A model generated the notes under the pieces. It saw nothing but the letters and a program-made list of their open reading frames with translations, did not search any database and was not told the DNA's origin. From assembly GCA_027486345.1 (NCBI GenBank), contig JAIXPH010000050.1:1-64000 (forward strand): a stretch of DNA of 64,000 nucleotides, written 5' to 3'. This DNA comes from Paracoccaceae bacterium (GTDB lineage Bacteria; Pseudomonadota; Alphaproteobacteria; Rhodobacterales; Rhodobacteraceae). This document shows positions 8,830-17,030 of the stretch, one piece after another (the first letter of the stretch is position 1; each line of letters starts with the position of its first letter). Position numbers and translations under genes: made by a program.

Positions 8830-9825
8830 TCAGAACGTCGCCGCCGGGCAGGTGTTGTCCGACATGTAGTCATGAACGGCGATCTCACCCGACTTGATCT
8901 TGGCGGCGGCCTCATCGACCTTGGCCTGCATTTCAGCGGTCACCAGCGAGGCGTTGTTTTCGTCCATCGCATAGCCCACGCCGTCATTGGCCAGACCCAT
9001 GACGTTGATGCCGGCCTTCAGGTCGGTGCCTTCCTTGAATGCCTCATAGACCGCGTTGTCCACGCGCTTGAGCATCGAGGTCAGGACCGAGCCGGGGTGC
9101 ATGTAGTTCTGGTTGCTGTCCACGCCGATCGACAGAATGCCTTCGTCGGCTGCCGCTTGCAGCACGCCCACGCCGGTGCCGCCCGCCGCCGCATAGATCA
9201 CGTCCGCGCCCTGGGCTTTCTGGCCCTTGGCCAGTTCCGCGCCCTTGACCGGGTCGTTCCAGGCTGCCGGGGTGGTGCCGGTCATGTTCAGAACGACATT
9301 GGCATCCGGGTTCACGGCCTTGACGCCCTGCGCATAGCCGCAGCCGAACTTGCGGATCAGCGGGATGTCCATGCCGCCGATGAAGCCGACGGTGCCGGAC
9401 TTGGAGGCCATCGCCGCCAGCATGCCGACGAGGTAGGAGCCTTCGTGCTCGTTGAACACGACCGACTTCACGTTCGGCTGATCCACGACCATGTCAACGA
9501 TGGCGAACTTGGTGTCCGGGAAGTCGGGGGCGACCTTGTTCAGCACATCCCCAAAGGCAAAGCCGGTCATGACGACGGGGTTGGCACCGGCTTCGGCCAG
9601 ACGGCGCAGCGCCTGTTCGCGCTGGGCTTCGTCCTGCATCTCAAGCTCTTTGTAGGTGCCGCCGGTTTCCTTGGCCCATTTCTCCGCGCCGTTGAAGGCA
9701 GCTTCGTTGAAGGATTTGTCGAATTTGCCGCCAAGGTCGAAAATGATAGCGGGGTCAGCCGCTGCAACGCCAGCGGTCAGCGCCAGCGTGGCCGCTGCGC
9801 CCAGAAACTGTTTCATCAGGGTCAT
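8830..9825 (-). CDS. BMP-family ABC transporter substrate-binding protein
   Basis: The protein has 331 residues with a Sec signal peptide (cleavage near VAAA-DP, residue 23) and the PnrA/BMP fold. DLGGKFDKSFNEAAFNGAEKW and GGMDIPLIRKF..GYAQG are typical family motifs. There is no lipobox Cys, so it should be a free periplasmic protein. BMP family members bind purine nucleosides, and the PNP gene at the end of this operon supports that ligand class. It is the promoter-proximal gene of the operon. Confidence 0.92.
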   Translation of the reverse strand: MTLMKQFLGAAATLALTAGVAAADPAIIFDLGGKFDKSFNEAAFNGAEKWAKETGGTYKELEMQDEAQREQALRRLAEAGANPVVMTGFAFGDVLNKVAPDFPDTKFAIVDMVVDQPNVKSVVFNEHEGSYLVGMLAAMASKSGTVGFIGGMDIPLIRKFGCGYAQGVKAVNPDANVVLNMTGTTPAAWNDPVKGAELAKGQKAQGADVIYAAAGGTGVGVLQAAADEGILSIGVDSNQNYMHPGSVLTSMLKRVDNAVYEAFKEGTDLKAGINVMGLANDGVGYAMDENNASLVTAEMQAKVDEAAAKIKSGEIAVHDYMSDNTCPAATF

Positions 9826-9953
9826 GAATGGACTCTCCCGGTTGTGATTTTGCCCCGCCGGCCTTGATGCGTTCCTGCCGGTCGGTTCGTCGCCAATTTA
9901 GGGCAAGTTCCGGCAAAACGGTCAACACCTCTTTGCGACCAAGATGGCCACTC

Positions 9954-9971
9954 TTTGATCTTATGATCAAA
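9954..9971. promoter_or_regulatory. Palindromic operator candidate upstream of the nucleoside transport operon
   Basis: TTTGATC-TTAT-GATCAAA is a perfect 7-bp inverted repeat with a 4-base spacer. It lies about 130 bases upstream of the binding-protein start, in the gap between rimI and that gene. The size and symmetry suit a GntR- or MarR-type dimer. No regulator gene is adjacent, so the binding protein is unknown. Confidence 0.5.
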
Positions 9972-9987
9972 ATTTCCGCGTTGTGCG

Positions 9988-10413
9988 TCAGGCTTCCGTA
10001 ACGGCAAGTGCACAGGTCATGATCAGGGCGTCGTCCGGTGACCCGTCGGGCCGGTGACAATAGCCCCGCCGCCGCCCGGATTCGGTGAAACCGGCGCGTG
10101 CATAGAGCGCGCGGGCGGCGGTGTTGCTTTCTGCCACCTCAAGAAACGCGGATGCGGCACCGCGCGCGGCCGACTCGGTCAGGAACCGCCCCATCAGACG
10201 CGCGCCGATGCCCTGTTGGCGCAGGGTCGGATCAACGGCGATGGTCAGCACCTCGGCTTCATCGGCGATCACCCGGCCCATCAGGAAGCCGCCCGGTTCG
10301 GTCAGCAGAAAGACCAGACGGTGGGCGAGAAGGTCGGTGAACTCCCCGGCGCTCCAGGGTCGGGGCGAGGTGAAGCAGGCCGCATGCAGCGCGGCGAGGG
10401 CGTCCGGTGTCAT
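9988..10413 (-). CDS. rimI: RimI-like ribosomal protein alanine N-acetyltransferase (GNAT)
   Basis: This is a 141-residue GNAT acyltransferase. The acetyl-CoA binding motif A is seen as DPTLRQQGIGARLM (about residues 77-90), and EVAESNTAARALYARAGF follows, as in RimI. RimI acetylates the N-terminal alanine of ribosomal protein S18. The start overlaps the tsaB stop by four bases (ATGA). The tsaB-rimI pairing is conserved across many bacteria and supports the assignment over a generic GNAT. Confidence 0.88.
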   Translation of the reverse strand: MTPDALAALHAACFTSPRPWSAGEFTDLLAHRLVFLLTEPGGFLMGRVIADEAEVLTIAVDPTLRQQGIGARLMGRFLTESAARGAASAFLEVAESNTAARALYARAGFTESGRRRGYCHRPDGSPDDALIMTCALAVTEA

Positions 10414-11057
10414 GGCAGGATGACAGGCGGCGGGTCGCTGGGCGGGGCCGCATCCGCGCCACGCAGGTAAAAGGGCGCGGGGCGGGGCTGGGGCGCATCC
10501 CGACGGGTGGCCGCGATCCGGGCGATGGCTTCGACCATTGGGACAGGTTGGGGAATGGCGGTGCCCCCGGTCGCCACAGCGGCGGCTTCGGCGGCAGAGC
10601 CTGCGAAACGCTCAAAGGCGCATTCGAAGGGAAGGGCTGCGACGGTCGTCACCCGCGCGGCATCGGCGTCGGGCGCGAATTCCTGCAAGTAAACCTCTCC
10701 CCGCCGCGCGTCTTCGACCACGGCCAGCGGACGGGTCAACCCATAAGCCCGGGCCTCCAGTGCCGTCACGCCAAGGGCGGGGATGTCCAGCGACAGCGCC
10801 AATCCCCGTGCCGCCGCCACAGCGATACGGACGCCGGTGAAATTGCCGGGACCGGTGCCGACGGCGAGGGCAGAGAGGTCCGCCCAAGTGACACCTGCCT
10901 CTTTCAAGACGTCATCCAACAAGGGGATCAGCCGTTCGGCCTGGCCTTTGTCCATCGCCTCAAACCGCAGGACCAGCAGACGGTCGCCGGACAACAAAGC
11001 GGCCGCGCAATGCGCGGCCGATGTGTCAAAGGCAAGGATCAGGGGATCAGGCCGCAA
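10410..11057 (-). CDS. tsaB: tRNA threonylcarbamoyladenosine biosynthesis protein TsaB
   Basis: TsaB is the 215-residue ASKHA-fold partner that dimerises with TsaD to make the universal t6A37 modification of ANN-decoding tRNAs. The N-terminal LILAFDTSA and the GTGPGNFTGVRIAVAAARGLA motif (about residues 67-87) are diagnostic. It overlaps the nfuA stop by 11 bases and the rimI start by 4, giving a three-gene coupled unit nfuA-tsaB-rimI. Coupling of Fe-S scaffold and t6A genes suggests shared regulation. Confidence 0.93.
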   Translation of the reverse strand: MRPDPLILAFDTSAAHCAAALLSGDRLLVLRFEAMDKGQAERLIPLLDDVLKEAGVTWADLSALAVGTGPGNFTGVRIAVAAARGLALSLDIPALGVTALEARAYGLTRPLAVVEDARRGEVYLQEFAPDADAARVTTVAALPFECAFERFAGSAAEAAAVATGGTAIPQPVPMVEAIARIAATRRDAPQPRPAPFYLRGADAAPPSDPPPVILP

Positions 11058-11607
11058 CGGGCCGGACCTCCAGCACCTCGGGGATATAGTGGCGCAGCAG
11101 GTTTTCGATGCCCATCTTCAGGGTCAGGGTCGAGGACGGGCAGCCCGCGCAAGCGCCCTGCATGTGCAGATAGACCACACCTCGGTCAAAGCCGTGGAAG
11201 GTGATGTCGCCGCCATCCTGCGCCACGGCGGGGCGCACCCGCGTATCCAGCAGTTCCTTGATCTGGCGCACGATGTCGCCATCCTCGCCGGTGTGTTCCC
11301 TGTGGCCGCCGCCGGTGCCTTCGCCAATCATGACCGGAGCGCCCGACTGGTAATGCTCCATGATCGCGCCAAGGATGGCAGGCTTGATATGGTCCCATGC
11401 CACATCATCGGCTTTGGTCACGGTTACGAAATCGGTGCCGAAGAACACCCCCGCAACGCCACCCGCCGCGAAGATGCGCTGCGCGAGGGGCGATTTGGCC
11501 GCGGCTTCGGCGCTGGGGAAATCGGCGGTGCCGAGGTCGAGCACGGTCTGACCGGGCAGGAATTTCAGCGTCGCGGGGTTTGGCGTGGATTCGGTCTGGA
11601 TGAACAT
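11047..11607 (-). CDS. nfuA: NfuA/NifU-like Fe-S cluster scaffold protein
   Basis: This 186-residue protein has an N-terminal Nfu_N domain (MFIQTESTPNPATLKFLPG, residues 1-85) and a C-terminal NifU domain (about 110-180). The NifU domain holds the cluster-binding pair Cys153-x2-Cys156 in GACAGCPSS. It assembles or carries a [4Fe-4S] cluster to target enzymes. It is the first gene of nfuA-tsaB-rimI. The upstream region has an ICE-like palindrome (11664-11680) that could bring it under Irr, whose gene is at 62 kb. Confidence 0.93.
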   Translation of the reverse strand: MFIQTESTPNPATLKFLPGQTVLDLGTADFPSAEAAAKSPLAQRIFAAGGVAGVFFGTDFVTVTKADDVAWDHIKPAILGAIMEHYQSGAPVMIGEGTGGGHREHTGEDGDIVRQIKELLDTRVRPAVAQDGGDITFHGFDRGVVYLHMQGACAGCPSSTLTLKMGIENLLRHYIPEVLEVRPVAA

Positions 11608-11663
11608 GGCTTCTTCCCTGACTGTTCTAGTCGGATATGCGCCTTGGGGCCGCGCCTGTCAAG

Positions 11664-11680
11664 TTTGGAACGGTTCTAAG
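11664..11680. promoter_or_regulatory. ICE-like (Irr box) palindrome upstream of nfuA
   Basis: TTTGGAA-CGG-TTCTAAG matches 12 of 14 defined positions of the published Irr-box form TTTAGAA-N3-TTCTAAA. The core GAAC-G-GTTC is a perfect palindrome. It lies 57 bases upstream of the nfuA ATG, where a promoter is expected. Irr regulation of Fe-S biogenesis genes is known in alphaproteobacteria; binding here is an inference. Confidence 0.5.
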
Positions 11681-11727
11681 TTTTTCGGCGGTTGGTGAGT
11701 GTCGGCACAAGCGCAACGCTCAGGATT

Positions 11728-11822
11728 GCCCCGATGCCCAAAGCATCGGGGCGCGGCCGTCCCGCCCCCCCGGGGCGGCCGCACATATATGTGCAACCAC
11801 TCCGGCGGGACGGCCGCGCCCC
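11728..11822 (-). repeat. Nested inverted-repeat element, copy I
   Basis: Three features are seen. (1) Hairpin GCCCCGATGC (11728-11737), loop CCAAA, GCATCGGGGC (11743-11752). (2) A 19-bp perfect stem between 11748-11766 and 11804-11822. (3) The internal palindrome GCACATATATGTGC (11781-11794). The hairpin and the long stem share the GGGGC at 11748-11752, so both cannot form fully at once. It lies 3' of the minus-strand stress protein gene and upstream of nfuA. Copies II and III are at 45881 and 61326. The rest of the 11608-11880 gap shows no gene. Confidence 0.85.
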
Positions 11823-11880
11823 TTGGCTGACGGTGAGCCAATAGCAATATGAGCACTTGGTCAGTCTACGGGCTTCCCCC

Positions 11881-12336
11881 TCAACTGATACTCTCCAGCC
11901 GCTCCTTCGACATATCCCCCGGCACGATGGTTACAGGGATCGGCAAGTTCCCCGAATTCCGGGTCATCGCCGTCACCAAGGGGCCGGGGCCGGATTTTTC
12001 CGTCGCCGCGCCAAGGACCAGGACGCCGATCTGCGGGTCTTCCTTCACCTGCGCCAGAATCTCGGTCACCGGGTCACCTTCGCGGATCACCAGCTCGGGG
12101 TTGATTCCCTTGCGGTCTCGCATCCATTTGGCAAAGACCTCGAAATGCGCTTCGATCCGCTCGCGCGCTTCGGCGCGCATCAGGTCGGCCACCCCCATCC
12201 AGTGCTGATATTCCTCGGGCGGGATGATCGACAGGATGGTGACCCCACCCCCGGTATGGGCCGCCCGAAGGGCAGCAAACCGCATCGCGTTCAGGCATTC
12301 CCGGCTGTCGTCGAGAACGACGAGAAACTTCCGCAT
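11881..12336 (-). CDS. Universal stress protein (UspA family)
   Basis: This 151-residue single-domain Usp protein begins RKFLVVLDDSRECLNAMRFA. The ATP-binding signature is partly visible as VLVLGAATEKSGPGPLVTAM, close to GxGxxG-9-GS but with Ala/Thr at some positions, so nucleotide binding is uncertain. Two ATGs are adjacent; the second (12336) has the better spacing to AAGGAG (7 bases). It stands alone. Usp proteins are usually induced in stationary phase or by stress, and no specific target can be named. Confidence 0.88.
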   Translation of the reverse strand: MRKFLVVLDDSRECLNAMRFAALRAAHTGGGVTILSIIPPEEYQHWMGVADLMRAEARERIEAHFEVFAKWMRDRKGINPELVIREGDPVTEILAQVKEDPQIGVLVLGAATEKSGPGPLVTAMTRNSGNLPIPVTIVPGDMSKERLESIS

Positions 12337-12411
12337 CATGGCTCTCCTTCGGATCGGATCATGCCGCCGCCCCGCGCGGGTGGCAAGGGCAGGACGCAAG
12401 GTCGCCGGGTC

Positions 12412-12453
12412 AAAGAGAAAACCCCTTCCGGCCGAGGGGGACACCGGAAGGGG
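12412..12453 (-). terminator. Rho-independent terminator
   Basis: Ten-bp perfect stem CCCCTTCCGG (12422-12431) and CCGGAAGGGG (12444-12453). On the minus strand it is followed by TTTTCTCTTT. It ends the trpS and downstream-gene transcript, about 105 bases past the stop at 12558. Confidence 0.85.
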
Positions 12454-12557
12454 CAAGGGGAAACGGGATCGGGGAAAGGATCGCCGTTCGCAGACGGGCA
12501 ACGTTCACCACGGCCCATGCAGAGCATGCCACCCCGATGTGACAGGCGAATGTCGCG

Positions 12558-13631
12558 CTAGTCGTCGCGCAACCGCCGCCGGGCCATCCGAAGGGCGACA
12601 GATTTCACCGCGCCCACGATCCCCTGCGCCAGCAGCAACAGGAAGGCGCAGAGCGCGCCGATGAACTGCACGGCCAGATCGGAAAACCGCACCGTCGCGC
12701 GCAGCATCCGGGCCGGTCCGGCAAGGTCCACCCCGGCGATCAGGCGCGACGGCCCCAAGGCCTCGGCCCCATTGGCCAGACGGCGGGCGGCGACGGGGCC
12801 ATCGATCAAGGGCAACAGATGCAGCGCCCGCGCGGTGCCGGTGACGCCTTGCAGGCGCGTCAGGTCGGTCGCGGTGGCAAACAGCGGCGCAAAGGCATCG
12901 GCGCGGATCGCGGCAGCCAGCTCGTCAGAATTCCGAACGGCAGGCAGACGCGCCCAATCCACCCCGTCGCGCACCGCGACGCGGATCACGCCCGACAAGC
13001 CATCGGACAGCCGCCCCGCCCCCCGCGCCACCTTGGCCAATCCCGCGCCTGCCTTGACCGACAAAGAACTGCCGCCCGAAAACAGCACCAGCGCCGTCGC
13101 CCCTAGGCCCACGATGGACAGGCCAAGGTCGATCTCGTCAATCTCCGTCCCCGCCAGATGCGCCGTCCCTGCCCGCACGATGCCCGCCACATCGCCCACC
13201 GGCGTCAGGTCCACCGGCGCGCGGCAGAGCAGCAGCAGGGACACCGTGCAGGCCCCGGCATCCATCACACAGGCCGCACAGCTTTGCGCGGTGGCGAGCA
13301 GCCCCGAATCCTGCGCCCGCAAGACTTGCAGGCGGTCCACCAGATCGGGGGGCAACTCAACGGAGCGTTCCCTCGCCAGATCGGTCAGCGCGTCCAGCAC
13401 CACCCAATCGCGCGGGTCTGCGTCAAGGTGCGTGGCAATACGCGCGGCCAAAGCCTCTGGCGTTGCCGCCTCGGCCAAGACGCTTTCGGTCGCCGCCACG
13501 ATCTCTGATGCCGCCGCATCGCGCCACAGGGTCAGCGCCGGATCGGTGGCCAGACGCGCCCCCGACCACAGCGTAAAGACCAGCGACGCCACAAGCGCCA
13601 GCGTCAGCAACAGCCGCGCCAGCGCCCGCAT
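12558..13631 (-). CDS. Hypothetical membrane protein
   Basis: This 357-residue protein is not recognised. An N-terminal hydrophobic helix (residues 5-25) is followed by a large, Ala-rich, probably periplasmic region. A Cys-rich hydrophobic patch (SCAACVMDAGACTVSLLLLC, about 115-135), a glycine-rich segment near 175-200 and a C-terminal helix (about 325-345) with a basic tail complete it. It starts four bases after the trpS stop and is probably co-transcribed with it. The paired Cys residues could form disulfides. No function can be assigned. Confidence 0.75.
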   Translation of the reverse strand: MRALARLLLTLALVASLVFTLWSGARLATDPALTLWRDAAASEIVAATESVLAEAATPEALAARIATHLDADPRDWVVLDALTDLARERSVELPPDLVDRLQVLRAQDSGLLATAQSCAACVMDAGACTVSLLLLCRAPVDLTPVGDVAGIVRAGTAHLAGTEIDEIDLGLSIVGLGATALVLFSGGSSLSVKAGAGLAKVARGAGRLSDGLSGVIRVAVRDGVDWARLPAVRNSDELAAAIRADAFAPLFATATDLTRLQGVTGTARALHLLPLIDGPVAARRLANGAEALGPSRLIAGVDLAGPARMLRATVRFSDLAVQFIGALCAFLLLLAQGIVGAVKSVALRMARRRLRDD

Positions 13632-13635
13632 CGCC

Positions 13636-14682
13636 TTAACGACGGCGTGAGCGGATCATGCCCACGATGTCATAGACCTGATCAACAATCGGCCGTGCAA
13701 TCGCCTCGGCCCGGTCGGCCCCTGCGCCAAGGATGCGATCAATCTCGGCCGGGTCCTGCATCAGACGGTTCATTTCCAGCGTGATCGGCTCCAGCTTCGC
13801 CACGGCCAGATCGGCAAGCGCAGGCTTGAAGGTGCCGAACTGCGCCCCGGCATAATCGCGGATCACTTGCTCGGGCGTATGTCCGGCCAAGGCGGCGTAG
13901 ATGTTGACCAGATTGCGCGCCTCGGGTCGGTCCTTCAGCCCGTCAAGGTTGTCAGGCAGCGGCTCTGGGTCAGTCTTGGCCTTGCGGATTTTCTTCGAGA
14001 TGGTGTCGGCATCATCCGTCAGGTTGATGCGCGATTGGTCCGATGGATCGGATTTCGACATCTTCTTGGTGCCGTCGCGCAGGCTCATCACGCGGGTCGC
14101 AGCCCCTTCGATCACGGGTTCGACCACCGGGAAGAAATCCACCTTGTAGTCATTGTTGAACTTGATCGCGATGTCGCGGCAGAGCTCAAGGTGTTGCTTC
14201 TGATCGTCGCCCACCGGCACATGCGTGGCCTTATAGGCCAGAATGTCGGCAGCCATCAGCGACGGATAGGCGAAGAGACCCAGCGAGACATTCTCGGAAT
14301 TCTTCCCGGCCTTGTCCTTGAACTGGGTCATCCGGCTCATCCAGCCCATGCGGGCGATGCAGTTGAAAATCCAGCCCAATTCAACATGGGCGGTCACCTG
14401 CGATTGGTTGAACAGGATCGACCGTGCCGGATCAATCCCGGCGGCGATAAAGGCCGCAGCCCCTTCGCGCGTCTGCTGGCGCAGCTTTTCGGGGTCTTGC
14501 CAGACGGTGATCGCATGCATGTCCACCATGCAATAGATCGTTTCGATGCCTTCTTCCTGCTTCTCGACAAAGCGCTTCAGCGCCCCGAGATAGTTGCCCA
14601 GCGTCAGTCCGCCCGAGGGTTGAATCCCTGAGAAGATGCGCGGGGGGAAGGTGGGCTGAGGCGTTTGGACCGCATCGGCCAT
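13636..14682 (-). CDS. trpS: Tryptophanyl-tRNA synthetase
   Basis: This 348-residue class I aminoacyl-tRNA synthetase of normal length charges tRNA-Trp. The HIGH-equivalent motif appears as SGGLTLGNY (around residues 23-31). KMSKS is present in full at 207-211. The start at 14682 was preferred over an in-frame ATG seven codons upstream because the conserved region follows soon after it. Downstream is the unknown membrane protein gene (4-base gap), then a strong terminator. Confidence 0.97.
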   Translation of the reverse strand: MADAVQTPQPTFPPRIFSGIQPSGGLTLGNYLGALKRFVEKQEEGIETIYCMVDMHAITVWQDPEKLRQQTREGAAAFIAAGIDPARSILFNQSQVTAHVELGWIFNCIARMGWMSRMTQFKDKAGKNSENVSLGLFAYPSLMAADILAYKATHVPVGDDQKQHLELCRDIAIKFNNDYKVDFFPVVEPVIEGAATRVMSLRDGTKKMSKSDPSDQSRINLTDDADTISKKIRKAKTDPEPLPDNLDGLKDRPEARNLVNIYAALAGHTPEQVIRDYAGAQFGTFKPALADLAVAKLEPITLEMNRLMQDPAEIDRILGAGADRAEAIARPIVDQVYDIVGMIRSRRR

Positions 14683-14786
14683 GATATGCTCCCATCTGGT
14701 CAAAGTTGCGCCTTGGGCTTATCGCTGGCCATGGGTTGCGTCAATGACGCGGACCGCCATGCCCTGATCCTGTGCAGGAGTGACCG

Positions 14787-15464
14787 ATGAACGATGCCGC
14801 CCCGCTGAACCCCCTCCCGCCCGTGGTTTGGGCGCTGGCCCTGCCGATGATCGCGATGGAGGCGGTGGTGACGCTTGGCGCCAGCGGTCTTGTCGGCGGA
14901 CCAGAGGCTGTGGGTTGGCGTCTGCAAGCGCTGGAGCGGTTCGTCTTTGCCCCGGATGTCATGCGCGCCATGCTGGAACAGGGGACCTATCCGCTGCACC
15001 ACATGATCCGGCTGGTCAGCTATCCCTTTGTCCACGCCAGCATGACCCACGCCCTGTTCGTGATCGTGATCCTGCTCGCCTTGGGCAAGATGGTGGGTGA
15101 GGCGTTTCGCTGGTGGTCGGTTCTGGCCATCTTCTTTGGGGCCACGCTGGCCGGGGCGGCGGCCTATACCGCGCTGCCCATGGTGCACACCCCGCTTTAT
15201 GGCGGCTATCCTCCGGTTTACGGGCTGATCGGCGGCTTCACATGGCTGTTGTGGACGCGGGCCATCGTCACCGGCGACAGCCGCTTGCGGGCCTTTGGCA
15301 TGATCGCCTTCCTGATCGGCACCCAGCTTTTGTTCACCGTCTTTGGTGGCATCGGGTGGGAGATCGTGGCCGATCTTGCCGGGTTCGCCGCAGGGTTCCT
15401 CTTGTGCTTCATCGTCAGCCCCGGCGGCATCGCCCGGCTGAAATCGCGGATTCGTCAGCGCTGA
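14787..15464 (+). CDS. Rhomboid-family membrane protein lacking catalytic residues
   Basis: This 225-residue protein has six membrane segments in rhomboid order. Family landmarks remain, including SYPFVHASMTHALFVIVILLALG (a degenerate HxxxxHxxxN region) and WEIVADLAGFAAG. The catalytic dyad appears lost: where active rhomboids have GxSG, this has PVYG (Tyr145), and the helix-6 His is Asp196 in VADLAGF. The oxyanion Asn after H88 is also missing (Val92). It is probably a pseudo-rhomboid that binds rather than cleaves membrane proteins. It converges on murJ with a 10-base overlap. Confidence 0.8.
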   Translation: MNDAAPLNPLPPVVWALALPMIAMEAVVTLGASGLVGGPEAVGWRLQALERFVFAPDVMRAMLEQGTYPLHHMIRLVSYPFVHASMTHALFVIVILLALGKMVGEAFRWWSVLAIFFGATLAGAAAYTALPMVHTPLYGGYPPVYGLIGGFTWLLWTRAIVTGDSRLRAFGMIAFLIGTQLLFTVFGGIGWEIVADLAGFAAGFLLCFIVSPGGIARLKSRIRQR

Positions 15465-16999
15465 CGGCGCATCGCGGCCCGCAGGTCGGACAGCCGATAG
15501 GCGCGGAACGCCAGAACCGCAGCGCCATAGCTGACCATCCCCGCCGCGATCAGCGCGGCCAAGGCCGGATAGCGCCAGCCCGGTGCAGACAACGGCCCGT
15601 CCATAAGCCAAGCGCCACCCCACAGCACCGCCGCCATCACTCCGCAGGCCGCAAGGATACGCGGCAGACGGCGGCGCAGGCGGTCGTCGATGCGCGCCTC
15701 ATCCCCCATCGCCCGCGACCCGCGCCAGAGCTGCCAGACCATGGTCCAGCCCGCCACGGTGGTGGCCAAAGCGGCAGCGGAAAAGCCGATCAGCGGCATC
15801 ATCCCCACGGCAAAGACCACGTTCACCGCCATCGACCAAAGGGCATAGCGGAACGGGCTGCGGCTATCCTCCCGCGCATAGAACAACGGTTGCAGCACCT
15901 TGTGCAGCACGAATGCAGGCAGCCCCGCGCCGTAAATGGCCAGCACCAAGGCGGTCGCGTGCGTGTCGGCGGCGGTGAAGGCTCCGCGCTCATACAGCAC
16001 ATGCGTCAGCGGCAGCGCGATCACCATCAGCGCCACAGCGGCGGGCAGGGTCAGCAACAACGCCAGTTCCGTGCCCCGGTTGAACGACTCCCGCCCCCCC
16101 ACGGCATCGCCCGCGCGCAGACGGCGGGACAGGTCGGGCAGCAGCACCGTGCCGATGGCGATGGCCACCACGCCGAGCGGCAGTTGATACAGCCGATCCG
16201 CATAGACCAGCCATGACACAGCCCCTTCGGTGTAGCTGGCGACTTGCCGCCCCACCAACAGGTTGACCTGCACCACCCCGCCCGTCAGCACGGCAGGCGC
16301 GGCGATCAGCGCCAGCCGCTTCAAATCCGGCGACAGGCGCGGCAGGCCGGGGGTAAAGCGCAGGCCCATCCGATGCGCCGCGACCCAAGTGAAGGCCAGT
16401 TGCGCGCCCCCCGTCACCGGCACCGTCCATGCCAGCGTCAGCCCCATATCCCAGCCCAGCCACACCGCCAGCCCCATCGCCGCGATGAACATCAGGTTCA
16501 TCAGCACAGGGACAAACCCGGCTTCGGTAAACCGGCCATAGGCGTTCAGCGCCCCCGACAGCAGGGCAACAAGGCTGATGAACAGGATGTAGGAAAAGCT
16601 GATCTGCCCGAACATCACCGCCAGATCAAAGCGTTCCGTCCCCGCAAAGCCCGAGGCCATCGCCCAGACCAGCCACGGCATCGCCAGCGTGCCCAGCACC
16701 GAAAACACGATCAGCACCGCCGCCAGCCCGTTGAAGGCATCCCGCGCAAAGCCCTGTGCATCATCGCCGCTTTCCAGCTTTTTGGCGAAGATCGGCACGA
16801 AAGCCATGTTGAACGCGCCTTCGGCAAAGAAACGGCGGAACATGTTGGGTAGCGAAAACGCCACGTTGAACGCATCCGCCACCGGACCTGCGCCAAGGTA
16901 AGCCGCCATCATCATGTCGCGCGCAAAGCCTGCGCCGCGTGACAGCAGCGTCCAGCCGCCCACCGTGACGGCAGAGCGGATCAGTCGGATCGGTTGCAT
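15455..16999 (-). CDS. murJ: Lipid II flippase MurJ
   Basis: This 514-residue protein has about 14 membrane helices of the MviN/MOP superfamily. It begins MQPIRLIRSAVTVGGWTLLS, followed by the FARDMMMAAYLGAGPVADAF signature (residues 25-44). MurJ flips the peptidoglycan precursor lipid II across the inner membrane and is essential in most Gram-negative bacteria. It lies 31 bases downstream of glnD on the same strand. The linkage of glnD, murJ and trpS recurs in this family of organisms. Confidence 0.95.
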   Translation of the reverse strand: MQPIRLIRSAVTVGGWTLLSRGAGFARDMMMAAYLGAGPVADAFNVAFSLPNMFRRFFAEGAFNMAFVPIFAKKLESGDDAQGFARDAFNGLAAVLIVFSVLGTLAMPWLVWAMASGFAGTERFDLAVMFGQISFSYILFISLVALLSGALNAYGRFTEAGFVPVLMNLMFIAAMGLAVWLGWDMGLTLAWTVPVTGGAQLAFTWVAAHRMGLRFTPGLPRLSPDLKRLALIAAPAVLTGGVVQVNLLVGRQVASYTEGAVSWLVYADRLYQLPLGVVAIAIGTVLLPDLSRRLRAGDAVGGRESFNRGTELALLLTLPAAVALMVIALPLTHVLYERGAFTAADTHATALVLAIYGAGLPAFVLHKVLQPLFYAREDSRSPFRYALWSMAVNVVFAVGMMPLIGFSAAALATTVAGWTMVWQLWRGSRAMGDEARIDDRLRRRLPRILAACGVMAAVLWGGAWLMDGPLSAPGWRYPALAALIAAGMVSYGAAVLAFRAYRLSDLRAAMRRQR

Positions 17000-17030
17000 G
17001 GCCTTTTGCCCCCCGCGCCCGCCCGCAGGA

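Noticed and set aside
11781-11794. GCACATATATGTGC as a stand-alone regulator site
   Set aside because: It is always embedded in the larger nested element and changes with it in copy II, so it is better explained as part of that structure.
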